From positions 124,001 to 188,000 of the forward strand of contig NZ_WUAF01000001.1 of the NCBI RefSeq assembly GCF_009800965.1: 64,000 nt of DNA. Direction: 5' to 3'. Below, piece by piece: positions 1 to 8,853 of this stretch; the first letter of the stretch is position 1, and each line of letters opens with the position of its first letter. This DNA comes from Cognatazoarcus halotolerans. Its GTDB lineage: Bacteria > Pseudomonadota > Gammaproteobacteria > Burkholderiales > Rhodocyclaceae. Position numbers and translations under genes: made by a program. The notes beneath the pieces are model-generated. The model had not been told where the DNA came from. It saw nothing but the letters and a program-made list of their open reading frames with translations, and made no database searches.

Positions 1-1
1 C

Positions 2-3000
2 GAATACGAGCAGGTGCTGCGCAGCGGCGTCGCCCTTTTCGATGCGCTCGGCCGCCCCGCGACCCGCAGCGAGTGGCAGACCTTTGTGGACCGGATGCAG
101 ATAGAGAAGAGCTTCCCCGGAATACAGGGTATCGGCTATGCGGAAATGCTCGCACCGGAGCAACTTCCGGGGCACGTCGCTTCTGTCCGTGCGGAAGGCT
201 TTGCCGACTATTCGGTCAAGCCGGAAGGCGCACGCGACATGTACAGCGCGATTGTCTATCTCGAGCCATTCGATTGGCGCAATCGCCGTGCCTTCGGCTA
301 CGACATGTACTCGAATCCGATGCGCCGCGCCGCCATGGAGCATGCCCGCGACGCCGGATCCGCGGCGGTTTCGGGCCGCGTCGTGCTGGTTCAGGAAACG
401 GCAACAGACGTCCAGGCCGGCTTTCTGGTGTACCTCCCCGTCTATCGTCCCGGCCTGCCGCATGACACCGTCGAACAGCGTCGCAAGGCACTCATGGGCT
501 ACGTGTACAGCCCGTTCCGCATGAACGATCTGATGCGGGGCATCCTTGGCAGCGACACCCCCGAAGTGGGTTTCGAACTCTACGACGAGACCGAAACCCG
601 CTCGGCAGACACCCTCCTCTACGATAGCCGTCCCCACAAGACCATCGAAAGCGGGCATTTCATGCGCACCACCCGGATTCCACTTTCCGGGAGGACGTGG
701 ACCGCCACCTTCCACAGCTCGCAATCATTCGAACACCTCACGGCGAGCAGTCTGCCCGAACTGATCGCCGGCGGCGGGCTGCTCGTGGACCTGCTGCTGT
801 TCGCCATCATCTGGTCTCTCAGCACGGAACGGCGACGGGTGGAACGCCGGGCGGCGGCAATGACCGCCGACATCCGCGAGACCAGCGAACGTCTTGGTCT
901 GGCCCAGGAAGCCGCACAGATCGGCACCTGGGATCTGGATCTGCGTACCGGGAGACTCTTCTGGGATGCACACATGCACACGCTGTATGACGTCGAGCCC
1001 GGAGCGTTCAGCGGCGACATTTCAGCGTGGCGAGACCGCGTACACCCGGAAGATCGCAGCCGCGCCTCGATCCAGCTGCAGAACGCCATTGACACCCTCG
1101 GACGCTTCGACACGGTATTCCGCGTGGTCGATCGGCAGGGACATGTCAGATTCGTCGAGGCTCGAACCACCGTCCATGCCGACGAATCGGGAAAGGCCCA
1201 TCGCCTGGTCGGCATCAACCGGGACATCACCGAGCGCTACGAACTGGAACAGAAGCTCTCGCTTGCGGCGAGTGTTTTCGATCATGCGCGCGACGGCATC
1301 ATCATCAGCGATGCCGAGCGAAGGATCGTCGATGTCAACCCTGCGTTCACGACCGTCACCGGCTATTCGCGCGACGAGGTCCTCGGCAAGACGCCCGCAC
1401 TGCTGAAATCCGGCAAGCACGACGAAACGTTCTATCGCGGGATGTGGACCCAGCTACGCGAAACCGGGTCTTGGCGCGGCGAGATCTGGAACAGACGCAA
1501 ATCGGGCGAGCTCTTCGCCCAGATGGAAACGATTTCCGCGATATGCGATTCCCATGGCAGGGTCTCGCGCTACATCGCAGTGTTCACCGACATCACCCGA
1601 CTGCTCCAGCAACAGGAAAAGCTTGAGCGCATGGCGCACTTCGACGCCCTCACCGGGCTGCCCAACCGGGTGCTGCTGGCGGACCGCATCAAGCACGCCA
1701 TGCTGGCGGCGCGCCGCAGCGGAAAATGGCTGGCCGTTTGCTACCTCGACCTCGACGGCTTCAAACCGGTCAATGACCGCTTTGGCCATTCGGCCGGCGA
1801 CAGGCTTCTCATCGAGATCGCCGACCGGCTCAGGAACATGCTGCGCGGAAGCGACAGCGTGGCACGACTGGGCGGCGACGAGTTCGTCATGTTGCTCGGC
1901 GACATCGAGAATCTGTCGGCCTGCGAAACCGCACTGGCACGACTGGTAGACGGTTTGACCGACAGCTACGCGGTGGCCGAAGACGCAGTGGCGAGGATTT
2001 CGGCCAGCATCGGGGTCACGCTGTTTCCGCACGACGATGTCGATGCAGATACGCTGCTGCGCCACGCCGACCATGCGATGTACCTCGCCAAGGAGGATGG
2101 CCGGGGCCGATACCGCATTTTCGACTCCGAAGAGAACCGCCAGATGCAGGCTCGCCGCCAGACCCTGACGCGCGTTGCCTCCGCGCTGCGCGACGACGAA
2201 CTGATCCTGCATTTCCAGCCCAAGGTCAACATGCGCACCGGCCGGGTGCTCGGTGCGGAAGCCTTGCTGCGCTGGAACCATCCGCAGCGTGGGCTCGTGC
2301 CCCCACTGGAATTTCTTCCTCTGGTCGAAGACAACGATCTGGCCATCGAAATCGGCACATGGGTGATCGGCGAGGTACTGCGCCAGCAATCATACTGGCT
2401 CGCCGACGGCCTCGAGATCAGGGTCAGCATCAACATCAGCGGTCGCCACTTGCAGCAGACCGGTTTCGCCGCGGAACTCGAACGGCTGCTCGAATCTCGC
2501 CCCGACGTTCCGGCCAGGCTGATCGAGCTCGAGGTATTGGAAACGACCGCGCTCGATGACATCGGCCGGGTTTCGGAGATCATCGGGCAGTGTCGCGCGC
2601 TCGGGGTAAAGGTCTCGCTCGATGATTTCGGCACCGGCTATTCGTCGCTCACCTACCTTAGACGACTCCCCGTGGACACGCTGAAGATCGATTGCTCGTT
2701 TGTTCGCGACATGCTGGCCGACCCTGAGGATCTCGCCATCGTGGAGGCCATCATCGGCCTCAGCGAAGCCTTTCAGCGCCAGGTCATCGCCGAAGGTGTC
2801 GAGAGCGAAGAGCACGGCAAACTGTTGCTCCACATGGGCTGCGATCTCGGCCAGGGCTACGGCATTGCCCGTCCGATGCCTGCGGCCAAGCTGCCGGAAT
2901 GGGTGCGGGCATATCGACAACCGGCGGCATGGCGGGCGATCGGAAGCCAGCACCGCCACCGTGAAGACCTCCCGTTTCATATGGCCAGGTTCTGCCACGG

Positions 3001-3358
3001 CGGTCTCGTCGACAAGGTCATTTCGGCGCTTGAATCGGGGCGGGTTGACGATGTCCGGCATCTCGGAGCGGAAACATGCGAGTTCACCAATTGGTACAAA
3101 GGCGACGGCGCGGCACGTTACGGCAGGCTTGATGAGTTCAGGGCGATCGGCGTGGCCCATACGGCGCTGCGCAGCATGCTCGACGAGGCGCTCCGCCCGG
3201 AGCATGGGGGCGAGATCGCCGATGCGGATCTGATGGCGAGCCGACTGCGAAAAGGATTCCGCATTTTCGTCGATCGACTCAACTCCTTCGAAACGAACTT
3301 GGATCACCATGACGCGGGGGCGTCGGCGGTTGCGGGCCACGGGAAACAGATCGCCTGA
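2..3358 (+). CDS. CHASE-PAS-PAS-GGDEF-EAL cyclic-di-GMP enzyme (5' end outside window)
   Basis: The frame is open from base 2, so the true start lies upstream and about 1118 residues are visible. Order: periplasmic CHASE-like sensor (to about 220), a transmembrane helix (about 250-270), two PAS/PAC domains (about 290-530), GGDEF with intact RLGGDEF near 623 and an RxxD inhibitory site (RGSD) just before it, then EAL with EALLRW near 753 and DDFGTGYSSL near 874. Both cyclase and phosphodiesterase motifs look active. The last ~130 residues resemble a chemoreceptor zinc-binding (CZB) domain: FCHGG, TCEF, NWYKGDG and a later VAH. The usual final His is not obvious (AHTALR), so zinc binding is uncertain. 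Inferred role: membrane sensor that sets local c-di-GMP. The ligand is unknown. Confidence 0.93.
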   Translation, partial: EYEQVLRSGVALFDALGRPATRSEWQTFVDRMQIEKSFPGIQGIGYAEMLAPEQLPGHVASVRAEGFADYSVKPEGARDMYSAIVYLEPFDWRNRRAFGYDMYSNPMRRAAMEHARDAGSAAVSGRVVLVQETATDVQAGFLVYLPVYRPGLPHDTVEQRRKALMGYVYSPFRMNDLMRGILGSDTPEVGFELYDETETRSADTLLYDSRPHKTIESGHFMRTTRIPLSGRTWTATFHSSQSFEHLTASSLPELIAGGGLLVDLLLFAIIWSLSTERRRVERRAAAMTADIRETSERLGLAQEAAQIGTWDLDLRTGRLFWDAHMHTLYDVEPGAFSGDISAWRDRVHPEDRSRASIQLQNAIDTLGRFDTVFRVVDRQGHVRFVEARTTVHADESGKAHRLVGINRDITERYELEQKLSLAASVFDHARDGIIISDAERRIVDVNPAFTTVTGYSRDEVLGKTPALLKSGKHDETFYRGMWTQLRETGSWRGEIWNRRKSGELFAQMETISAICDSHGRVSRYIAVFTDITRLLQQQEKLERMAHFDALTGLPNRVLLADRIKHAMLAARRSGKWLAVCYLDLDGFKPVNDRFGHSAGDRLLIEIADRLRNMLRGSDSVARLGGDEFVMLLGDIENLSACETALARLVDGLTDSYAVAEDAVARISASIGVTLFPHDDVDADTLLRHADHAMYLAKEDGRGRYRIFDSEENRQMQARRQTLTRVASALRDDELILHFQPKVNMRTGRVLGAEALLRWNHPQRGLVPPLEFLPLVEDNDLAIEIGTWVIGEVLRQQSYWLADGLEIRVSINISGRHLQQTGFAAELERLLESRPDVPARLIELEVLETTALDDIGRVSEIIGQCRALGVKVSLDDFGTGYSSLTYLRRLPVDTLKIDCSFVRDMLADPEDLAIVEAIIGLSEAFQRQVIAEGVESEEHGKLLLHMGCDLGQGYGIARPMPAAKLPEWVRAYRQPAAWRAIGSQHRHREDLPFHMARFCHGGLVDKVISALESGRVDDVRHLGAETCEFTNWYKGDGAARYGRLDEFRAIGVAHTALRSMLDEALRPEHGGEIADADLMASRLRKGFRIFVDRLNSFETNLDHHDAGASAVAGHGKQIA

Positions 3359-3478
3359 CGCTGCGCACCTGCCAAGGTGCTGACATCGCATCGAAACGCC
3401 GTTGCAATCCTTCGGGGCTATGCTGCCTCCGGCGATGCAATAATGCCTAAGACATAATCCTGCCCGCTGGAGCCCCCA

Positions 3479-5365
3479 ATGCGTCCGACCCATACGCTAC
3501 GCCAATTCAGCCTTGCCGCCGTTGCCCTGTTCTCCACGCCCGGCGCCCATGCCCTGTCGATCATGGAGATCCAGGGCGCAGGCCACTTCTCTGCATTTCA
3601 CAATCAGGCGGTGACCGGCGTGGAAGGCATCGTGACCGCTCTGAGCGCGACCGGTTTCTACATCCAGGACGCGCTCGGCGACGCTGACGCGGCTACCTCC
3701 GATGCGATCTTCGTGTTCACCGGCGCCTCATCCCCCAAGCCTGCGGTCGGCGACGGCGTACGGGTCGCCGGAACGGTCTTCGAGTACCGCCCGGGCTGCA
3801 GCAGCGGCGGCAACAACCTCTCATGCTCGAGCAGCAACAGCGCATGGAACAACCTCAGCACCACCGAGATCAAGAACGATGACAACATCGCCCGGTTGAG
3901 CTGGAGCCGCGTCTCGAGCGGCAATGCGCTGCCCACCGCGGTGACCATCGGCAACGGCTTCGCCGCGCCCTCTGCGATCAGCGCCTCGCTTGGCGGCAGC
4001 ATCGAGAACAACCCGTCCTATCACTTCGACCCGCTCACCCACGCCATCGATTTCTACGAGAGCCTCGAAGGCATGCGGGTAAGCGTAAGCGGCGCGAGTG
4101 CGGTCGGGGCGACCCGGCAGTATTCGGTCGGCAGCAGCGCCGAGAACCACGAACTGGCGGTGATGGCCGATTACCGTACGGGCGCACAACTGGCCAACGC
4201 GCGCGGTGGCGCGACGATAGGACCCGACAACTTCAACGGTCAGCGAGTGCTCCTTTCGAGCAACCTGATCGGCACCGCCGCCATGCCGCAGGCCAGGGTC
4301 GGCGACACGCTCGCCAACGTGACCGGCGTAATGGACTACAGTTTTGCGAACTACAAGCTGCAACTCACCGAAGCACCGGTGCTCGCCAATGGCGGGCTGG
4401 TCCGCGAGCAGGCTTCACCGGCGCGTGCCGGACAGCTCTCGGTGGCGAGCTTCAACGTCGAGAACCTGGCGGGCAACGCCGATGCCGCAAAATTCAATGG
4501 CCTCGCCGGCCAGATCGTCACCAACCTGAAGGCGCCGGACATCCTCGCCTTGCAGGAGGTCCAGGATAACGACGGCGCCACCAACAGCGGCAGTACCGAC
4601 GCCAGCCAGACCTGGGGACGCCTCATCGACGCCATCGCCGGCAGCGGCGGGCCGACCTACGCCTATGCCCAGATCGACCCGGTAAACAACATGGACGGCG
4701 GCCAGCCCGGCGCAAACATCCGCGTGGGCTTCCTCTACAACCCGGCGGTGGTGAGCTTCGAATCGATGAGCCGCGTCGACGCCGGCAATCCAGCCTGGAA
4801 CGACTCGCGCAAGCCGCTGGCCGCGGTATTCAGCGTGAATGGCGAACAGATCACCATCATCGACAATCATTTCAATTCGAAGGGTGGAGACGATCCGCTG
4901 TTCGGTCGCATCCAGGCGCCACAGCTCGACAGCGAACTGCAACGCATCGCCCAGGCCGACGTGGTCGGCGAGCATGTCGCGGGCCTGCTCGCGGCCGATC
5001 CACAGGCGCGGGTGGTGGTACTCGGCGATCTCAACGACTTCCAGTTCTCTGCGCCGCTGGCCCGCCTCGAGGCAGCGGGGCTGAGCAACCTCACCGACAC
5101 GCTCGCCGAGGCGGAGCGATACACCTACATCTACGAAGGCAACGCCCAGGCACTCGACCACATCCTGGTCAGCGGCGCACTGGCCGCCGGCGCGCAGTAC
5201 CAGGTGGTGCACATCAACAGCGAATTCACTGCGGCCGAACAGTTCAGCGATCACGATCCGGTGCTCGCCCGCCTCACCATCAGCCCGGTGCCTGAAGCCG
5301 ACACATGGGCGATGATGCTTGCCGGGCTGGGCCTGATCGCGGCCGGCCGCAGGCGCCGCAGCTGA
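3479..5365 (+). CDS. Secreted ExeM/NucH-like endonuclease/exonuclease/phosphatase with PEP-CTERM anchor
   Basis: 628 residues. A signal peptide ends near residue 26 (AHA). Residues about 30-300 form the OB-like N-terminal region typical of ExeM/NucH extracellular nucleases. The endonuclease/exonuclease/phosphatase domain follows, with SFNVENL near 324, LQEVQDN near 358, DNHFNSKG near 462, GDLND near 516 and SDHDPVLA near 591, so the metal and catalytic residues are present. The C-terminus is a PEP-CTERM signal: PEADTW, a hydrophobic stretch and an Arg cluster. Exosortase therefore probably processes it at the cell envelope. Inferred role: degradation of extracellular DNA or another phosphodiester, perhaps in biofilm. 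A GGAG lies seven bases before the ATG. It is convergent with the nitrate transporter genes. Confidence 0.88.
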   Translation: MRPTHTLRQFSLAAVALFSTPGAHALSIMEIQGAGHFSAFHNQAVTGVEGIVTALSATGFYIQDALGDADAATSDAIFVFTGASSPKPAVGDGVRVAGTVFEYRPGCSSGGNNLSCSSSNSAWNNLSTTEIKNDDNIARLSWSRVSSGNALPTAVTIGNGFAAPSAISASLGGSIENNPSYHFDPLTHAIDFYESLEGMRVSVSGASAVGATRQYSVGSSAENHELAVMADYRTGAQLANARGGATIGPDNFNGQRVLLSSNLIGTAAMPQARVGDTLANVTGVMDYSFANYKLQLTEAPVLANGGLVREQASPARAGQLSVASFNVENLAGNADAAKFNGLAGQIVTNLKAPDILALQEVQDNDGATNSGSTDASQTWGRLIDAIAGSGGPTYAYAQIDPVNNMDGGQPGANIRVGFLYNPAVVSFESMSRVDAGNPAWNDSRKPLAAVFSVNGEQITIIDNHFNSKGGDDPLFGRIQAPQLDSELQRIAQADVVGEHVAGLLAADPQARVVVLGDLNDFQFSAPLARLEAAGLSNLTDTLAEAERYTYIYEGNAQALDHILVSGALAAGAQYQVVHINSEFTAAEQFSDHDPVLARLTISPVPEADTWAMMLAGLGLIAAGRRRRS

Positions 5366-5376
5366 CAGCCACGCCC

Positions 5377-5402
5377 GCCAGCCGGCAATCGCGCCGGCTG
5401 GC
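5377..5402. terminator. Bidirectional stem-loop between convergent genes
   Basis: A perfect 10-bp inverted repeat (GCCAGCCGGC / GCCGGCTGGC) with a six-base loop lies between the stop codons of the nuclease gene and nrtC, which face each other. There is no long T tract, so it may act as a weak terminator or an RNA-end stabiliser. Confidence 0.5.
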
Positions 5403-5410
5403 GCAGCCGC

Positions 5411-6205
5411 TCAGGCGGCTTTCTTCATCTGCTTCTGGTAGAGGAACTCGAGGATCGCGGCACGATAGGCCGCGAAGCGGCTGTCGTGGGCCAGCTTGAG
5501 ACGGTCCCTCGGCTTGTCGAGCCTGACCTCGAGAATCTCGCCGATGGTGGCGGCCGGCCCGTTGGTCATCATCACCACGCGATCCGACAGCAGCACCGCC
5601 TCGTCGACATCGTGGGTCACCATCACCACCGTGGCGCCGGTCTTTGCCATGACGCCCATGAGCTCGTCCTGCAGGCTCGCCCGGGTAAGCGCGTCGAGCG
5701 CACCGAAGGGCTCGTCCATGAGCAGCACCTGGGGCTCCATCGAGAACGCGCGGGCAATGCCGACCCGCTGCTTCATACCGCCCGAGATCTCATGCGGGTA
5801 CTTGTTCATGGCGTGGTCCATATGCACCATCTCGAGCGCCGCGCGGGTACGCGCCCTGAGCTCGGACCTGCTTTCCTTGGCGGCGAAGACCCGCTCCACC
5901 GCGAGGTAGACGTTCTCGAAGCAGGTCATCCACGGCAGCAGGGAATGGTTCTGGAACACCACCGCCCGCTCCGGTCCCGGCCCTGCAATCTCCCGCCCGT
6001 TGCACAGGCATACGCCTGCGGTAGGCAGATTGAGCCCGGCGATGAGATTGAGCAGCGTCGACTTGCCACAGCCGGAGTGACCGATCAGTGAGACGAACTC
6101 GCCCTTGTGGATGTTGAGGTCGATGTCGCGCAGCGCGACGAAACGACCCTTGTTGGTATCGAAGGCCATGCCGGCCTGTTCGATCTTGACGATGGGTGCA
6201 TTCAT
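5411..6205 (-). CDS. nrtC: Nitrate/nitrite-type ABC transporter ATP-binding protein
   Basis: 264 residues. The start is placed at MNAPIVKIEQ because GGAGAG lies just upstream; the longer open frame has no supported start. ATPase motifs are complete: Walker A GHSGCGKST, Q-loop VFQNHSLLPW, signature ISGGMKQR, Walker B LLMDEPFGALD and the H-loop VTHD. It belongs to the NrtD/SsuB/TauB group that powers uptake of nitrate, sulfonates or similar anions. Nitrate is favoured by the upstream nrtA-like binding protein and nasT. It lacks the extra C-terminal binding-protein domain found in cyanobacterial NrtC, so it is a simple ATPase. It is the last gene of the nrtABC operon. Confidence 0.9.
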   Translation of the reverse strand: MNAPIVKIEQAGMAFDTNKGRFVALRDIDLNIHKGEFVSLIGHSGCGKSTLLNLIAGLNLPTAGVCLCNGREIAGPGPERAVVFQNHSLLPWMTCFENVYLAVERVFAAKESRSELRARTRAALEMVHMDHAMNKYPHEISGGMKQRVGIARAFSMEPQVLLMDEPFGALDALTRASLQDELMGVMAKTGATVVMVTHDVDEAVLLSDRVVMMTNGPAATIGEILEVRLDKPRDRLKLAHDSRFAAYRAAILEFLYQKQMKKAA

Positions 6206-6254
6206 TGGATCTCTCCGCAGGGGCATGGCCGAGTGCCACGCCCCGTTCAGGCAA

Positions 6255-7172
6255 TCAGTTGATCGTGGCCCCGTGGCTGGCTCGGCGGGCAATCCACAGC
6301 AATGCGTATTCGAGCGCCAGACCCACCACGCCAATCAGGAAGATGGCGATGATGATGTGCTCGACCTTGAGGTTGTTCCACTCGTCCCACACCCAGAAGC
6401 CGATACCGATGCCACCGGTCAGCATCTCCGCCGCGACGATCACCAGCCAGGCGGTACCGACCGCGAGGCGCACACCGGTGAGGATGTGCGGCAGCACCGC
6501 CGGAAAGAGGATCTTCGTGACCACCTTCCACTCCGACAACGCCAGCACCCGGGCCACGTTCATGTAGTCCTGCGGCACGGCCCGCACGCCCGCCGCGGTG
6601 TTGATGATCATCGGCCAGATCGAGCAGATGAAGATCACCCACATCGCGGCCATGTCGGCATCCTTGAACACCAGCAGTCCGATCGGCAGCCAGGCCAGTG
6701 GCGAAACTGGGCGCAGCAGGCTCACCACCGGTTCGGCTGCGATATTGAAGAAACGGAACCGCCCGATGATGAAACCGAGCGGAATCCCCACCGCGGCGGC
6801 AAGGCCGAAGTCGATGCCGACCCGCTTGAGCGAGTAGAGCACGTTCCAGCCGATGCCCATGTCGTTGGGACCGTTGTTGTAGAACGGATCGGCAAAGAGC
6901 TCGAGCGCTGCCTGCCACGTTACCCCGGGCCCCGGCAGCTCCGGCACATGGGTGGACACCGCCAGCCACACCGCCAGCAGGCCGCCGATCCCGGCTGCGG
7001 CGGCCACCACGCGCAACATGAAGCCGCGCATCACCTCGCCCCGTCGTCCGGCCGGCTCCGCCGGCGCGGGCTCGGGCGTCTGCGCTACCGCTGGTGCGGC
7101 AGGAGCCGCCTCGGCCACTGCGTGCGGCGCCACATGGCCGTCGGCCGTCATGCTCATGCTCATGCTTGTCAT
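6255..7172 (-). CDS. nrtB: Nitrate-type ABC transporter permease
   Basis: 305 residues. The start at MTSMSMSM is chosen because AAAGGAG precedes it by seven bases; an ATG ten codons earlier lacks such a site. The N-terminal ~45 residues are rich in Ala, Pro and Glu and probably cytoplasmic. About six hydrophobic helices follow in the BPD_transp_1 fold, with the EAA-like ATPase contact region in LFPAVLPHILTGVRLAVGTA. It would form the inner-membrane channel for NrtA-delivered anion and pair with the ATPase encoded 50 bases downstream. It begins 27 bases after the nrtA stop, so co-transcription is very likely. Confidence 0.9.
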   Translation of the reverse strand: MTSMSMSMTADGHVAPHAVAEAAPAAPAVAQTPEPAPAEPAGRRGEVMRGFMLRVVAAAAGIGGLLAVWLAVSTHVPELPGPGVTWQAALELFADPFYNNGPNDMGIGWNVLYSLKRVGIDFGLAAAVGIPLGFIIGRFRFFNIAAEPVVSLLRPVSPLAWLPIGLLVFKDADMAAMWVIFICSIWPMIINTAAGVRAVPQDYMNVARVLALSEWKVVTKILFPAVLPHILTGVRLAVGTAWLVIVAAEMLTGGIGIGFWVWDEWNNLKVEHIIIAIFLIGVVGLALEYALLWIARRASHGATIN

Positions 7173-7198
7173 CGTGGACTCCTTTGCCGATATCCGGC

Positions 7199-8599
7199 TC
7201 ACGCGTTGGCCTTGGCCAGGGCGTCAAGCGCAACCTTCATGTTGTGCACCTTGAAGCCCTTGAGGTACTCGACCGTCTTTGCCGGATCGAAAGTCATGCC
7301 GTCGAAGAACTTGTCCGGCCCCATGGCGATCGGCGAGGAGGCCTTGTCCAGGGTCCAGCCGGCGGCGTGCGTACCTTCGGTCTTGTAATCGATGGTGGGC
7401 ACCGGAATGCCAAGTCCCTTGGCCGCTTCGCGATAGATGTCGGGACGGTAGACCTGCTCGGCGACTTTCTTGAAGTTGATGGCCTGCTCGATCTGGCCCC
7501 AGCGCACCATCTGGGTCAGGAACCAAACCGCGTGAGAGCGCCACGGGAAGGTCGCCGCGTAACGGTAGAAGACGTTGAAGTCCGGCATCTGCACCGGGCC
7601 TTCCTGCTTGGTATACAGCCAGGTGCCTGTCATCGAGTTCTCGACCACGTCCACCGGTGCATTGACGTAGGACTTGGCCGAGATGATCTTCACGACCTCC
7701 TTGCGGTTCTCCGGCTTGTCCATCCACTGCGCCGCCTCGATCAGCGCCCGTACCGCAGCCTTGTGACTGTTGGGGTTCTTGTCGGCCCATTCGCGGGTGA
7801 CGCCGAAGACCTTTTCCGGGTTGTTGTTCCAGATCTCGTAGTTGGTGATGATCGAGCGGCCGATGCCCATCTCCACCGCGCGCTGGTTCCAGGGCTCGCC
7901 GACGCAGTAGCCGACGATGTTGCGCGCCGACAGGTTGGCCACCATCTGCGGCGGCGGGATCACGATCAGGCGCACATCCTTGTCGGGGTCGATGCCGCCC
8001 GAGGCCATCCAGTAGCGGATCTCGTAGTTGTGGGTGGACACCGGAAACACCATGGCGAAGGTCATCGGCTCCTTGCCGGCCTTCTTGTCGGCCTCGATGA
8101 CCTTCTTGAGCGCAATCGCGGTGGTCGGGCGGTGCTTCATCGCCTCGGGATCGGCCTCGACCATGCGCTCGTAGAGCTCGTTCGAGACGGTGATGCCGTT
8201 GCCGTTGAGGTCCATCGAAAATGCAGTGATGGTCTCCTTGGGGGTCGCGCCGACCCCGAGGGTGGCGGCTAGCGGCATGCCTGCCAGCATGTGTGCGCCA
8301 TCGAGTTCGCCAAGCGAGACCTTGTCGCGAATATTGGCCCAGGACGCTTCCTTCGACACCTCGACGTCGAGTCCGTGCTTCTTGAAGAAGCCCTTTTCCT
8401 TCGCCACCACGATCGCCGCGCAATCGGTGAGCGGAATGATGCCGAACTTGAGGGTGGTCTTCTCAAGACCCTCGCTACCCGCTGCCCACACCTTCGACTG
8501 TGGCAGTACGAGCCCGATCCCTGCTGCTGCACTCATGGCTGCTCCCTGTTTGAGAAACATGCGCCGCCGCACCCCGACTTCCTTGCGCTGATCCGACAT
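7199..8599 (-). CDS. nrtA: Nitrate-type ABC transporter substrate-binding protein, Tat-exported
   Basis: 466 residues, the usual length for the NrtA/NasF family. The N-terminus has a twin-arginine-like signal (RRRMFLKQ, then a hydrophobic Ala/Gly stretch ending near SKVWA). The mature part is a periplasmic-binding-protein fold (GIIPLTDCAAIVVAKEKGFF is typical of the NMT1/NrtA class). AGGAG stands seven bases before the ATG. It is the first gene of the operon and follows a regulatory leader of about 140 bases. Inferred substrate: nitrate, possibly nitrite, supported by nasT immediately upstream. The sequence alone does not exclude cyanate or another small anion. Confidence 0.9.
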   Translation of the reverse strand: MSDQRKEVGVRRRMFLKQGAAMSAAAGIGLVLPQSKVWAAGSEGLEKTTLKFGIIPLTDCAAIVVAKEKGFFKKHGLDVEVSKEASWANIRDKVSLGELDGAHMLAGMPLAATLGVGATPKETITAFSMDLNGNGITVSNELYERMVEADPEAMKHRPTTAIALKKVIEADKKAGKEPMTFAMVFPVSTHNYEIRYWMASGGIDPDKDVRLIVIPPPQMVANLSARNIVGYCVGEPWNQRAVEMGIGRSIITNYEIWNNNPEKVFGVTREWADKNPNSHKAAVRALIEAAQWMDKPENRKEVVKIISAKSYVNAPVDVVENSMTGTWLYTKQEGPVQMPDFNVFYRYAATFPWRSHAVWFLTQMVRWGQIEQAINFKKVAEQVYRPDIYREAAKGLGIPVPTIDYKTEGTHAAGWTLDKASSPIAMGPDKFFDGMTFDPAKTVEYLKGFKVHNMKVALDALAKANA

Positions 8600-8645
8600 G
8601 AATAACTCCTGATCCGAAAATTTACTGGCCCAAATCGACGAGACG

Positions 8646-8697
8646 AAAAAAACGGGCGTTCATCCACGTGCGCTGCTTTGCACGAAGATGGACGCCC
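8646..8697 (-). terminator. Leader intrinsic terminator of nrtABC
   Basis: Read on the minus strand, GGGCGTCCATC pairs with GATGAACGCCC (one mismatch), with an inner CGTGC/GCACG stem, followed by G and seven Ts. It is a strong intrinsic terminator placed before nrtA, about 47 bases from its ATG, so default transcription should stop here. Its 5' arm overlaps hairpin P2 of the ANTAR element, making the two folds mutually exclusive. Confidence 0.85.
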
Positions 8698-8739
8698 TTG
8701 TCCAAGTTGCTGATCGCCACAGATCGCCGTTGACCCGTG
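8689..8739 (-). promoter_or_regulatory. Tandem ANTAR-type RNA hairpins (P1 and P2), NasT antiterminator target
   Basis: Minus-strand RNA. P1 (8739-8718) is an 8-bp stem CACGGGUC/GAUCUGUG with hexaloop AACGGC. P2 (8704-8689) is UGGAC/GUCCA with hexaloop AAGGGC. The linker is 13 bases. Both loops have A at position 1 and G at position 4, the hallmark of RNA bound by ANTAR regulators (established for NasR and EutV). P2 uses bases 8689-8697, which are also the 5' arm of the terminator, so NasT binding that stabilises P2 would prevent termination. Confidence 0.85.
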
Positions 8740-8752
8740 TTGATCAGCGTAT

Positions 8753-8768
8753 AGCCAGATACGTGCCA
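8753..8768 (-). promoter_or_regulatory. Sigma-54 promoter of nrtABC
   Basis: The minus strand reads TGGCACGTATCTGGCT. Against the consensus TGGCACG-N4-TTGC(A/T) it has one mismatch, and the GG-N10-GC spacing is exact. The start site would fall near 8741, directly before hairpin P1. Tandem NtrC-like sites lie about 100 bases upstream. Confidence 0.82.
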
Positions 8769-8853
8769 GATTCTCGAAAATCGGAAAAAACGCGGGATTG
8801 CTGGGCTTGTTCGCGAAACGCATCGTGCGGTCGGCTCCTTCTGGTTGCTGCGG

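Noticed and set aside
3382-3395. GG-N10-GC pattern upstream of the PEP-CTERM nuclease
   Set aside because: The spacing fits sigma-54, but the flanking bases do not match TGGCAC or TTGCA, so it is likely chance.
8709-8748. Outer 7-bp stem GCTGATC/GATCAGC around hairpin P1
   Set aside because: It would enlarge P1, but the sigma-54 start predicted near 8741 falls inside the upstream arm, so that arm is probably not in the transcript. It could matter only if a second promoter is used.
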